NCBI GenBank assembly: GCA_038043025.1
Contig: JBBTCW010000020.1
Location: 5,537 to 69,536 of the forward strand
Direction: 5' to 3'
DNA length: 64,000 nt
Source of the DNA: O2-02-FULL-42-9 sp038043025
Lineage (GTDB): Bacteria > Pseudomonadota > Gammaproteobacteria > UBA12402
Shown here: positions 1-8,000 of the stretch, piece after piece
Layout: every line of letters begins with the position of its first letter
Position numbering within the stretch: the first letter of the stretch is position 1
Notes under the pieces: model-generated
Database searches by the model: none
Told to the model about the DNA's origin: nothing
What the model saw: only the letters and a program-made list of their open reading frames with translations
Program-made: the position numbers and the translations under genes

Positions 1-1185
1 AAATTGTTCAGCGACCCGCGCCATCATCGGCCGTTTCCCCACATCACGATCACCGCCGCAACCAAAGACGCAATGCAAATCATGTTGACATAATTGGCGC
101 AAAGTCGCGAGTGTTTTTTCTAACGCGTCAGGTGTATGCGCATAATCAATCACCACAATGGGATGACATTGACTAACCACCTGCAATCGACCCGGCACTG
201 TCGATAAAACTGAAATCGCTGCCAAACTATTTTGCATAGAATAATTCAATATCATTAATACACTGAGCACCGCCAATAAATTCGATATATTTATATCGCC
301 CAGCAAATGACTCGTCAACTGACCCGAACCAAACGAACCACAGACCTCAGCAACGATACCCTCCATGCTCAATTGAATATTTTGTGCGCTTATCGCCGCA
401 GGATGATGCAATCCATATCCCACTGTTTTTACTTTTTTTAGGCGATTTTTCCATTCTCTACCGGTTTCATCGTCTAAATTTAAAACCGCCGCATGTATTC
501 CAGACATCTCAAACAACCGATATTTCGCGTCCGCATAAGACTGCATATCATGGTGATAATCTAAATGATCACGCGTTACATTGGTCAATACACCTATCGC
601 TACTTTTACGCCGGCCAAACGTCCCTGATCTAATGCATGCGACGACGCTTCCATCGCCACCACATCCACCCCTTGCGCACGATACTCAAATAATAGTCGT
701 TGCAACGTAATCGCATCGGGCGTTGTGCCGGTATGACTTTTTAAATCATCCGTGTCACCATGACCCAATGTTCCAATAAAAACCGCTTTTCGATTTAATT
801 TTTTTAATGCTTGCGCCAACAAATAACAACAGGATGTTTTCCCGTTTGTACCCGTCACCGCAATGACGGTTAAATCATGCGAAGGATGATCGTAAAAACA
901 AGAAGCAATGGCACTCACTTTTTGCGATAACATTGGCAATGTAATAATCGGCACATCATTCTGCACACGCACTGCAATTGTTTCTCCGTCACACACCACC
1001 GCTGCGGCGCCACGCATCATCGCGTCATCAATAAATTTCCGACCATCTGTTTGAGTTCCCGGATACGCAAAAAATAAATCGCGCGGCTTGACCTGACGGC
1101 TATCCAAGCATAAACCCGACAATTGAACATCGAAGTCCAGTTCAATAAAGTCATGTAATATTGTTTTTAATGAATGCGTCATCAT
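1..1185 (-). CDS. murE: UDP-N-acetylmuramoyl-tripeptide synthetase MurE (3' end outside window)
   Basis: MurE is the cytoplasmic ligase that adds the third amino acid (meso-diaminopimelate in Gram-negatives) to UDP-MurNAc-L-Ala-D-Glu. The frame is open from the start at 1185 to the window edge, so the C-terminus is missing. Visible signatures are an N-terminal Mur domain (DSRQVKPRDLFFAYPG), the ATP-binding P-loop AVTGTNGKTS near residue 115, and TNVTRDHLDYH. At the edge the C-terminal-domain stretch FGCGGDRDVGKRPMM is present. Two ATG codons are adjacent (1185 and 1182); the upstream one follows a GGGTGGG stretch. It lies 46 bp after ftsI on the same strand, the normal dcw order, so it should be cotranscribed. 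Confidence 0.95.
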   Translation of the reverse strand, partial: MMTHSLKTILHDFIELDFDVQLSGLCLDSRQVKPRDLFFAYPGTQTDGRKFIDDAMMRGAAAVVCDGETIAVRVQNDVPIITLPMLSQKVSAIASCFYDHPSHDLTVIAVTGTNGKTSCCYLLAQALKKLNRKAVFIGTLGHGDTDDLKSHTGTTPDAITLQRLLFEYRAQGVDVVAMEASSHALDQGRLAGVKVAIGVLTNVTRDHLDYHHDMQSYADAKYRLFEMSGIHAAVLNLDDETGREWKNRLKKVKTVGYGLHHPAAISAQNIQLSMEGIVAEVCGSFGSGQLTSHLLGDINISNLLAVLSVLMILNYSMQNSLAAISVLSTVPGRLQVVSQCHPIVVIDYAHTPDALEKTLATLRQLCQHDLHCVFGCGGDRDVGKRPMMARVAEQF

Positions 1186-1231
1186 TTACCCACCCGGTCA
1201 TGTGAATGTCGCCCTCTCTTTTTTCTGTCAT

Positions 1232-2917
1232 TTAAACAGAAACTTGCCCGTTCATCAACTTATCCGACGGCACGTTCAAAAAATGCAAAGCCCCTGACAT
1301 AACAGCCGAAAAAGCTGGCGCCGCCACATCTGCTCCATAATGCGATTTATGCGGCTTGCGAATCACAACCGCCACAACCAGTTGTGGATCGCTCACCGGC
1401 GCAATCCCTACAAATGAAGAATTCACATTTCGCCAATTATAGCCATGCTGTCCCGCAACATATGCCGTACCTGTTTTACCCGCCACCCGATAATCTTTGA
1501 GCCGCGCTTTAAACCCTGTCCCATCATTCGTGACCACCGTCTCCAACATCGCCAACATGGATCGTGCCGCTTTCTCATCCATCGCTCTCGAACACGTGAC
1601 CACTGTATCGCGCTTTAAAAAAGTCAGCGGACAATGTAATCCATCATTCGCAACAATTTCATACGCTTGCGCTAATTGTATCGGCGTAATCGAAATGCCA
1701 TAACCAAATGCTAACGTCGCCAGTTCAAATGGACGCCACTCTTTTGAATCAGATAACTTGCCCGGGCTTTCTCCTGGAAAACCATCTTGTGTTTGATCGC
1801 CAAAACCGACGCGACGCAATAAATCAACAAAATGTTCAGGCGGTAAGGATAATGTCATCTGTGTCACACCCACATTACTTGATTTTTGCAACACTTGTGT
1901 CACCGTAATATCGCCATTATTCTCTTCATCACGCACGATATTTTTTTCAACTTTAAGATATCCAGGCGCAGTATGAATAATGCTGTGCGCCGTATATTTT
2001 CCGCTATCCAATGCGCTCGCGATACTAAAGGTTTTCATCGTCGAACCCGGCTCAAACATGTCCGTTTCTGCAGCATTGCGCATCGATTTATTTTTTTTTG
2101 TAACGCGTTGATTCGAATTGAAAGAAGGATAATTCGTCATCGCAAGAATTTCGCCTGTTTTTGGATTCAAGACAACAATGGAACCTGACTCTGCACCATA
2201 CTCTCTCACGGTGCTCGCCAAAACACTATAAGCCAAATATTGAATACGATTATCCAAGCTCACCGTCAAATCACGCCCCGGTTTGCCGGGTGATAACTCC
2301 GCAATATTTGCCACCACCTGACCATACCGATCCTTTAAAACACGTTGTTCACCTGGTTCGCCCGCCAGCCAATTATCATAAGCCAATTCCAGCCCCTCTT
2401 GACCTTGATCATCTACATTAGTAAAACCTAATTCTTGCGAGGCAACCGCTCCCGTTGGATAATAACGACGGTATCCCCTTTGCAAATAAACGCCAGGAAT
2501 TGCAAGTTCTTGAATCTTTTTCGCCACATCGGGCGTCACGCCACGCTTTAAATAAGCAAACTCTTTGGTGCTATAGCGTTTTAATAGATCACGCACTTGC
2601 GCGACAGAAATACCGAGCGCTTTTGTTAAGGGCAAAACATTGTCGCGCGTATCCGGAAAATCTTTTGGGTTAATCCAAACCGAATCAACAGGTGTACTAA
2701 TGGCTAACGAATCACCGCGTCGATCTAAAATCATACCGCGATAAGCCGGCGTTTGAATCACGCGCAACGAACGCGCATTTCCTTGTTTTAACAAGAAAGG
2801 GTGATCCAGCACTGTCAAATAAACTAATCGTCCAATCAACACACCGGTGACAAGAAAAAAAACGATTAATATAAAATAAAAGCGCCATCGCAAAAAAGAG
2901 CTTGGCTTATCATTCAC
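1232..2917 (-). CDS. ftsI: Peptidoglycan D,D-transpeptidase FtsI (penicillin-binding protein 3)
   Basis: FtsI is the septal transpeptidase that cross-links peptidoglycan during division. The 561-residue protein has one N-terminal membrane segment (about residues 13-36), a PBP dimerisation domain (about 45-200) and the transpeptidase domain. The three active-site motifs are all present: STMK at 292-295 (nucleophile S292), SSN at 346-348 and KTG at 481-483. Length is close to E. coli FtsI (588). The start overlaps the ftsL stop by 4 bp (ATGA), which indicates translational coupling within the mraZ-rsmH-ftsL-ftsI-murE operon. Nothing in the catalytic motifs is unusual. Confidence 0.97.
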   Translation of the reverse strand: MNDKPSSFLRWRFYFILIVFFLVTGVLIGRLVYLTVLDHPFLLKQGNARSLRVIQTPAYRGMILDRRGDSLAISTPVDSVWINPKDFPDTRDNVLPLTKALGISVAQVRDLLKRYSTKEFAYLKRGVTPDVAKKIQELAIPGVYLQRGYRRYYPTGAVASQELGFTNVDDQGQEGLELAYDNWLAGEPGEQRVLKDRYGQVVANIAELSPGKPGRDLTVSLDNRIQYLAYSVLASTVREYGAESGSIVVLNPKTGEILAMTNYPSFNSNQRVTKKNKSMRNAAETDMFEPGSTMKTFSIASALDSGKYTAHSIIHTAPGYLKVEKNIVRDEENNGDITVTQVLQKSSNVGVTQMTLSLPPEHFVDLLRRVGFGDQTQDGFPGESPGKLSDSKEWRPFELATLAFGYGISITPIQLAQAYEIVANDGLHCPLTFLKRDTVVTCSRAMDEKAARSMLAMLETVVTNDGTGFKARLKDYRVAGKTGTAYVAGQHGYNWRNVNSSFVGIAPVSDPQLVVAVVIRKPHKSHYGADVAAPAFSAVMSGALHFLNVPSDKLMNGQVSV

Positions 2918-3249
2918 AAATTATTCACCACTACTATCGATTTATCGTCTGGCATGACCATACCAAATTGCCTTGTCGCAATCTGTTGAATACGCGTTTG
3001 CGCTGTCCACGCACCTTCTTCTAATAACAATTGACTCCAAGAAATATGTAACTGCTCGCGCGCCATTTGTATCGTTTGCAACTGACCCATCAAACGTCGA
3101 TTAGAATCTTTGACATAAATCAACCCTAACGCCGATATCAACACCGCAATCAATAAAACAATAGCAACAATATTATCACTCAAGGGTAATTGCCAGGATA
3201 TTGCTCGCGATAGAGGCGACGCTTGTAACGTTCTAACTGCAACATTCAT
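2914..3249 (-). CDS. ftsL: Cell division protein FtsL
   Basis: This small bitopic divisome protein of 111 residues has a cytoplasmic N-terminus, a membrane segment at about residues 23-46 (IVAIVLLIAVLISALGLIYV) and a periplasmic coiled coil (about 50-95). FtsL works with FtsB and FtsQ to activate FtsWI. Sequence conservation in the family is low; the call rests on size, topology and position between rsmH and ftsI. The start codon overlaps the rsmH stop by 4 bp, and the Shine-Dalgarno GGAGA lies inside the end of rsmH. The stop overlaps the ftsI start by 4 bp. Confidence 0.93.
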   Translation of the reverse strand: MNVAVRTLQASPLSRAISWQLPLSDNIVAIVLLIAVLISALGLIYVKDSNRRLMGQLQTIQMAREQLHISWSQLLLEEGAWTAQTRIQQIATRQFGMVMPDDKSIVVVNNL

Positions 3250-4202
3250 ATCATTTTCTCCGCTATCCTTAACACGGCGCTACGCGCTCGTGGGTTATTT
3301 TTTAATTCCGTTTTATCTGAACGCACTGTTCGCCCAATATGTTTCAACCGAGATTGAAACTCTGAATAACGTACGGGCAGCCCGCGCGGGAGTTCCTCTC
3401 CCTTTTCTTCTGTTTTTATAAATCGCTTCACAATACGATCTTCTAATGAATGAAAACTAATCACCACTAAACGACCATGAGTCGACAAAATATCCACGCA
3501 ATTCTTCAAGCCCTCAGGCAATTCTTCCAACTCTCTATTAATAAAAATACGAATCGCTTGAAAACTTCGCGTTGCCGGATGTTTATGTTTTTCTCTAAAA
3601 GGCACGGCCTTTTCAATTAAAGTCGCTAATTGTTTTGTTGTTTTAATGGGCGCTTGCTTTCGCGCCTCCACAATCGCCCGTGCAATACGCCGAGCAAAAC
3701 GTTCTTCCCCATAAGTTTTTAAGATTTCCGCCAATTCAGATTCATCCACTTGGGCAAGCCAAGTAGCGGCATCTAAGTGACTGGTCGTATCCATACGCAT
3801 ATCTAATGGTCCATCGTTCAAAAAACTAAAGCCCCTCGCTGGGGTATCTAACTGCGGCGAAGAAACGCCCAAGTCTAATAAAATGCCGTTCACACAACCG
3901 ATTAAATCTTCTTCTTTGACCCAATCGATCAAACGAATCAACGATTCATGTCGGATACTGACTCGCTGATCATGACCAAATAATCGATGCGCTTCATGGA
4001 TGGCTTCTGGATCTTTATCCAACACCAATAACCGCCCATTCAAAGACAATTTTTTTAAAATTGCCATGGCATGACCGCCGCGACCAAATGTCCCATCGAT
4101 ATAAATGCCATCAGGACGAATCGCTAACCCGTCAATCGCTTGTGTTAGCAGAACCGGTTGATGCTGCATCGCTCTATTCACTGTTGTATGTTGTAAAAAC
4201 AT
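3246..4202 (-). CDS. rsmH: 16S rRNA (cytosine1402-N4)-methyltransferase RsmH (MraW)
   Basis: RsmH methylates N4 of C1402 in 16S rRNA, using S-adenosylmethionine. The SAM-binding motif is at residues 36-44 (DGTFGRGGH), followed by LDKDPEA and LLDLGVSSPQLD, with VISFHSLEDRIVK near the end. At 318 residues it has the family length. The ATG at 4202 follows AGGGA at good spacing. An internal ATG at 4169 (MQHQPVLL) aligns better with many homologues but has no clear ribosome-binding site, so 4202 is preferred with some doubt. It sits 49 bp after mraZ in the dcw operon. It acts on the same nucleotide as RsmI, which is encoded at 21.6 kb. Confidence 0.96.
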   Translation of the reverse strand: MFLQHTTVNRAMQHQPVLLTQAIDGLAIRPDGIYIDGTFGRGGHAMAILKKLSLNGRLLVLDKDPEAIHEAHRLFGHDQRVSIRHESLIRLIDWVKEEDLIGCVNGILLDLGVSSPQLDTPARGFSFLNDGPLDMRMDTTSHLDAATWLAQVDESELAEILKTYGEERFARRIARAIVEARKQAPIKTTKQLATLIEKAVPFREKHKHPATRSFQAIRIFINRELEELPEGLKNCVDILSTHGRLVVISFHSLEDRIVKRFIKTEEKGEELPRGLPVRYSEFQSRLKHIGRTVRSDKTELKNNPRARSAVLRIAEKMI

Positions 4203-4251
4203 ATGCTACGTCCCTGTAGCGTGGTTAATAAGAGAGGTAACCCTCTCTTTT

Positions 4252-4704
4252 TTACAAAGACAGTCGCTTCAATTCATCGGGCCAGTCCGTCTGATCATGC
4301 TCAGACAACCATGCATCACGAACTTTTTGCCAGTGTGCCTCATCCCATAATTCAAATTTATTTCCTTGCCCCAATAACACGAGGTTCTTCCCAATGTTTG
4401 CATACTCACGCAACAACTGAGGCAGTAATAACCGTCCGTGACTATCTAACTCTAATTCTGTTGCATGACCAATTAACAATCGCTGAATACGGCGCGTCGC
4501 CGGCTGAAAGCTGGGTAGCTCAGCTATTTTCTGCTCGATTTTTTGCCACTCTTGAAGCGGATAAAGCAATAAGCAGCGTTGCTCCGTGTCAATCGTCAAA
4601 ATGAGCTGGCCGCCAGCCTCATCCTGTAGGCGCTGCCGATACCGAGTCGGCATGGCGACTCTTCCTTTTTCATCGACATTAATCTCATTTATGCCACGAA
4701 ACAT
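4252..4704 (-). CDS. mraZ: Transcriptional regulator MraZ
   Basis: MraZ is a DNA-binding repressor of its own operon (the dcw cluster) that forms ring oligomers. The 150 residues contain two SpoVT/AbrB-like halves with the signature DxxGR twice: DEKGR at 11-15 and DSHGR at 87-91. It is the first gene of the operon. The start ATG is preceded by GAGG, which sits inside a 12-bp direct repeat. Three GTGG boxes with 10-bp period lie in the leader upstream, so autoregulation looks intact. Confidence 0.96.
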   Translation of the reverse strand: MFRGINEINVDEKGRVAMPTRYRQRLQDEAGGQLILTIDTEQRCLLLYPLQEWQKIEQKIAELPSFQPATRRIQRLLIGHATELELDSHGRLLLPQLLREYANIGKNLVLLGQGNKFELWDEAHWQKVRDAWLSEHDQTDWPDELKRLSL

Positions 4705-4706
4705 CC

Positions 4707-4740
4707 TTGCCTCACTTGTTGCCTCACTTGTTGGCTCACA
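4707..4740 (-). repeat. 12-bp direct repeats over the mraZ ribosome-binding site
   Basis: TTGCCTCACTTG occurs twice in tandem (4707-4718, 4719-4730), followed by a degenerate third copy to 4740. On the mraZ strand each unit reads CAAGTGAGGCAA, so the GAGG used for mraZ translation is repeated. The unit resembles the GTGG MraZ box but has a 12-bp rather than 10-bp period. A role is not shown. Confidence 0.6.
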
Positions 4741-4755
4741 TCATTGGCAAAATTG

Positions 4756-4779
4756 CCACTTTTTCCCACTTCGCACCAC
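4756..4779 (-). promoter_or_regulatory. MraZ operator: three GTGG boxes with 10-bp period
   Basis: The complement strand shows GTGG at 4776-4779, 4766-4769 and 4756-4759, exactly 10 bp apart. Known MraZ binding sites are direct repeats with this core and helical spacing, placed between the promoter and the mraZ start. Here the boxes lie just downstream of the predicted transcription start. Confidence 0.8.
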
Positions 4780-4787
4780 CCGCTGTA

Positions 4788-4816
4788 AATATAGGAGATA
4801 AATCATTGTTTTTCAA
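4788..4816 (-). promoter_or_regulatory. Sigma-70-type promoter of the mraZ/dcw operon
   Basis: On the minus strand TTGAAA (4816-4811) and TATATT (4793-4788) are separated by 17 bp. The predicted transcription start (about 4781) is directly next to the three MraZ boxes. Confidence 0.65.
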
Positions 4817-4938
4817 GGTAAATATTAAGATAAATTGAAAAATTTTAAGCCAAATCAATAAGTTATCGGTCAAAACTAGAACCATTCGAGCGAACTTTAC
4901 ACGCTTAGATTTAAAAATAATCATAAAAAAATTAAGCT

Positions 4939-4971
4939 CTTAAGGTTGCCTTAAGATTCATGCGCTATATT
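4939..4971 (+). promoter_or_regulatory. PmrA-type box and -10 element upstream of giant gene 1
   Basis: CTTAAGGTTGCCTTAAG (4939-4955) has two CTTAAG half-sites 11 bp apart. A -10 TATATT (4966-4971) begins 15 bp after the start of the second TTAA. This matches the tandem TTAA-type site described for the response regulator PmrA upstream of Dot/Icm effector and icm/dot genes in Legionella and Coxiella. The same arrangement occurs before the genes at 11489 and 16949. Confidence 0.72.
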
Positions 4972-5039
4972 AGTAATGTGGCGCGAAATCGCCTGACAAG
5001 GAATGTCAAAATAATAAGAACTCGAGAAAGGAGGAGACT

Positions 5040-8000
5040 ATGCCAATACAAATCTCGAAAAAAATGGCTCAGTACTGGGATGCCCTCTTTGTCCGTTTAA
5101 TCAAAAAACAGCCAGAGACCGCTAAATCCTTACCCAGACTGTCATCATTTATCGCTAATATCAATCTGCAACAAGATCTGCAACAAGCGATTGACGTTAA
5201 AGCAGCAATCGAAGAAATCAAGCAATACACCACAAAAGAAAAACCTGAAGAACCATTACGAAGCTTTGTGCACGTAATAACGGGTTGCTTATTAATCTTA
5301 GATGAGACCAATCTGAAAGATGGCATAGAACATCTGCGTAAAACAGATCTGAAACAAACAGGCGGCTTGTTTCCTGAATCATTACCGCAATTGGAATTAC
5401 CGCTGGATGACCACAATTGGCTCCGCGTCGCACAATACGTCGATTTAACACAAACACCTCAAGGCGCTTGGTCACGTTATATATATGAACGTACATTTGC
5501 CGCGGCCGCTAACATCATAATATATGCGATTCAACCACAAAAACCTACCCAAGCCATTCCCCCAGACGATCTTGCCCAAGCCATTCACTTAATGGAACAA
5601 TATGCAGAAGAAAAAATTCCGTCGAAAAATAAAAAAGATCCTGCACGACACCTATTACTAGATTTTTATCGCGCCCAAAAAGATCCCGCTCAACTTCCAA
5701 ACGTTCGCCACTATTTAGCAATGGCGCAACCCGATTATTTAGAAAAATTGCCCGAATCGTTTTGGCGCAGAACGCTCGTCCATTTATATGATAAAAATGT
5801 TGGCAAGTTTTTGTTCGAAAAAAAAGATACCGTAGAATTTGTAACCAAATATAATAAATATATTACCAACACTCTAATACATCAATTAAACAGCGTTGTC
5901 TCTGTGGCGAAACTTGATCGAGATATCTACAAACAAAAAGATTCCTTGCGCAAATTGCAAAGCCAGCGTCCTCAAGACACTGCCGCAATCGCGCAGGCCA
6001 TAGCAGAATTGGAAAAAATATTGCAAGAACGACGCGCAAAACATTTTCCGTCGCCCGAAAATTTTTCAAAAGAATTATATCTTATGACACAAGCCGGCAT
6101 CGAACCCTTAAGCTCTATAGCCGCCTATATCTACGTTGTCTATCTAGCACATTACCCTGAAAGTGATGTATCAGACAGCGGATTAGAGTCTCAGCAAAGC
6201 ACGGATTATTGGTACAAACATATTAAAATAGAGGAACTTGAAAAATTTCGCGTTAATCCCACACATTTTACAATTGTGCAAGTCGCCAAACAATCAGAAA
6301 TGATCGCAGAAATGATCGCACTCCATCCTACACTGTTGGTCAGCATATTAAACAACTTACAAAATCCCACATTGGACACACCCGAAGCACAAAAAGCCTG
6401 GAGAAATGTCAGCCAACTAATACAAAAGCTGCCTGAAAAAATGATCAAACCAATATTTGCGCGCTATGGCGATCATATCTTGAAAGCGATCGAAACGACT
6501 GAAATAACGGAAGAAACAAAACAAAGTTTAGAGAACATTATCAAATATGGCACGGAATCGCAACAAACCCAGGCGCATATTCTGTTGGGCGCACATGAAA
6601 TTCAGACGGCAGTAGATACAGGCCTTTTTCCTGATGACAATCAAGTCATGCGCGGCATTCTACATTTCGAAAAAGGCAATGTTTCGCTGGACAAAATTAG
6701 CGATTACTTCAAGGAGAAGTTCACGGATGAAGATTACTACAAAATGATGATACGCGGTCGAATCCCAGAAGCCTTTGATAACGATGTTGAAAAATGTAGC
6801 AAATTTGTTCTCGAATTCATGTCAAAATTTTATGTGATTGCATTAGAAAAATACGAAGCAAGCAAGGGCGAACGATTTAATCATCCTGGCAAACAAGAGG
6901 CGCTTGCCGCATTGAAATTAATTAAAGATTATGGCAAAAAAGATAGCCTCGAAAAAACCGTAGCTTCTTACATCGTTATCAAAGAACATGCAAAAGGCGA
7001 AACACAACATCGCAACGCCGAGGATGTAGGTGCGCCTATCGTCGGTAGTACCAACCTAGAAGATTACATCACCGACATCAACATATCACCAGATATTCGC
7101 GCAGAATTAGCCAGATTGGGCATCGAATTAACGCCAGATGAGTTTCTCCCTTTATTAGAGAAATTACACGAGTACGTATACGTATTTAATAATCCAAGCG
7201 TTCGCCAATTTTTACTCAATGAAATTGAATACAATTTAAATAAATTCATTAATCAAGCAGACTGGGAAAAAGTCGGCAAACTAATACAAATAATACAAAA
7301 GCTGCCAAACGAAGAAATGATCAAACAAATATTTGAGCACTATGGCGATGATATCTTGACAGCGATCGAGACGACTGCAATGACGCCGCAAGAAACAAAA
7401 CAAAGTTTAGAGAACATTATCAAATATGGCACGGAATCGCAACAAACCCAGGCGCATATTCTGTTGGGCGCACATGAAATTCAGACGGCAGTAGATACAG
7501 GCNNNNNNNNNNNNNNNNNNNNNNNNNNNNNNNNNNNNNNNNNNNNNNNNNNNNNNNNNNNNNNNNNNNNNNNNNNNNNNNNNNNNNNNNNNNNNNNNNN
7601 NNCCAGGCGCATATTCTGTTGGGCGCACATGAAATTCAGACGGCAGTAGATACAGGCATTTTCCGTCCTGACGCTCAAGTCAGAAGCGGCATTATACATT
7701 TCCAAGCAGGCAATGTTTCGCCGGACAAAATTAGCGATTACTTCAAGGATAAGTTCACGGATGAAGATTACTACAAAATGATGATACGCGATCGAATCCC
7801 GGAAGCCTTGAGTAAAGATCCTGACATGAGGAAGAATATTCAAAAACGTCGCCAATTTATTAAAGAATTCATGCCAAAATTTTATCCGATTGCATTGGCA
7901 AAATACGAAGCGATCAAAAAAGAGCGATTTCTTCATCCTGACAAACAAGAGGCGCTTGACGCATTGAAATTAATTAAAGATTATGGAGAAGGAGATAGCC

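Larger units (their letters stand above)
4705..5039. other. Intergenic region between divergent mraZ and giant gene 1
   Basis: This 335-bp region holds the mraZ leader with MraZ boxes, the mraZ promoter, an AT-rich stretch without a recognisable gene (about 4820-4930), and the PmrA-type promoter of the plus-strand gene at 5040. Confidence 0.7.

Noticed and set aside
7481..7948. Minus-strand and split plus-strand ORFs around the N run, suggesting a frameshifted gene
   Set aside because: They are created by translating through 100 N. Merging the identical 55-bp flanks gives one continuous frame.
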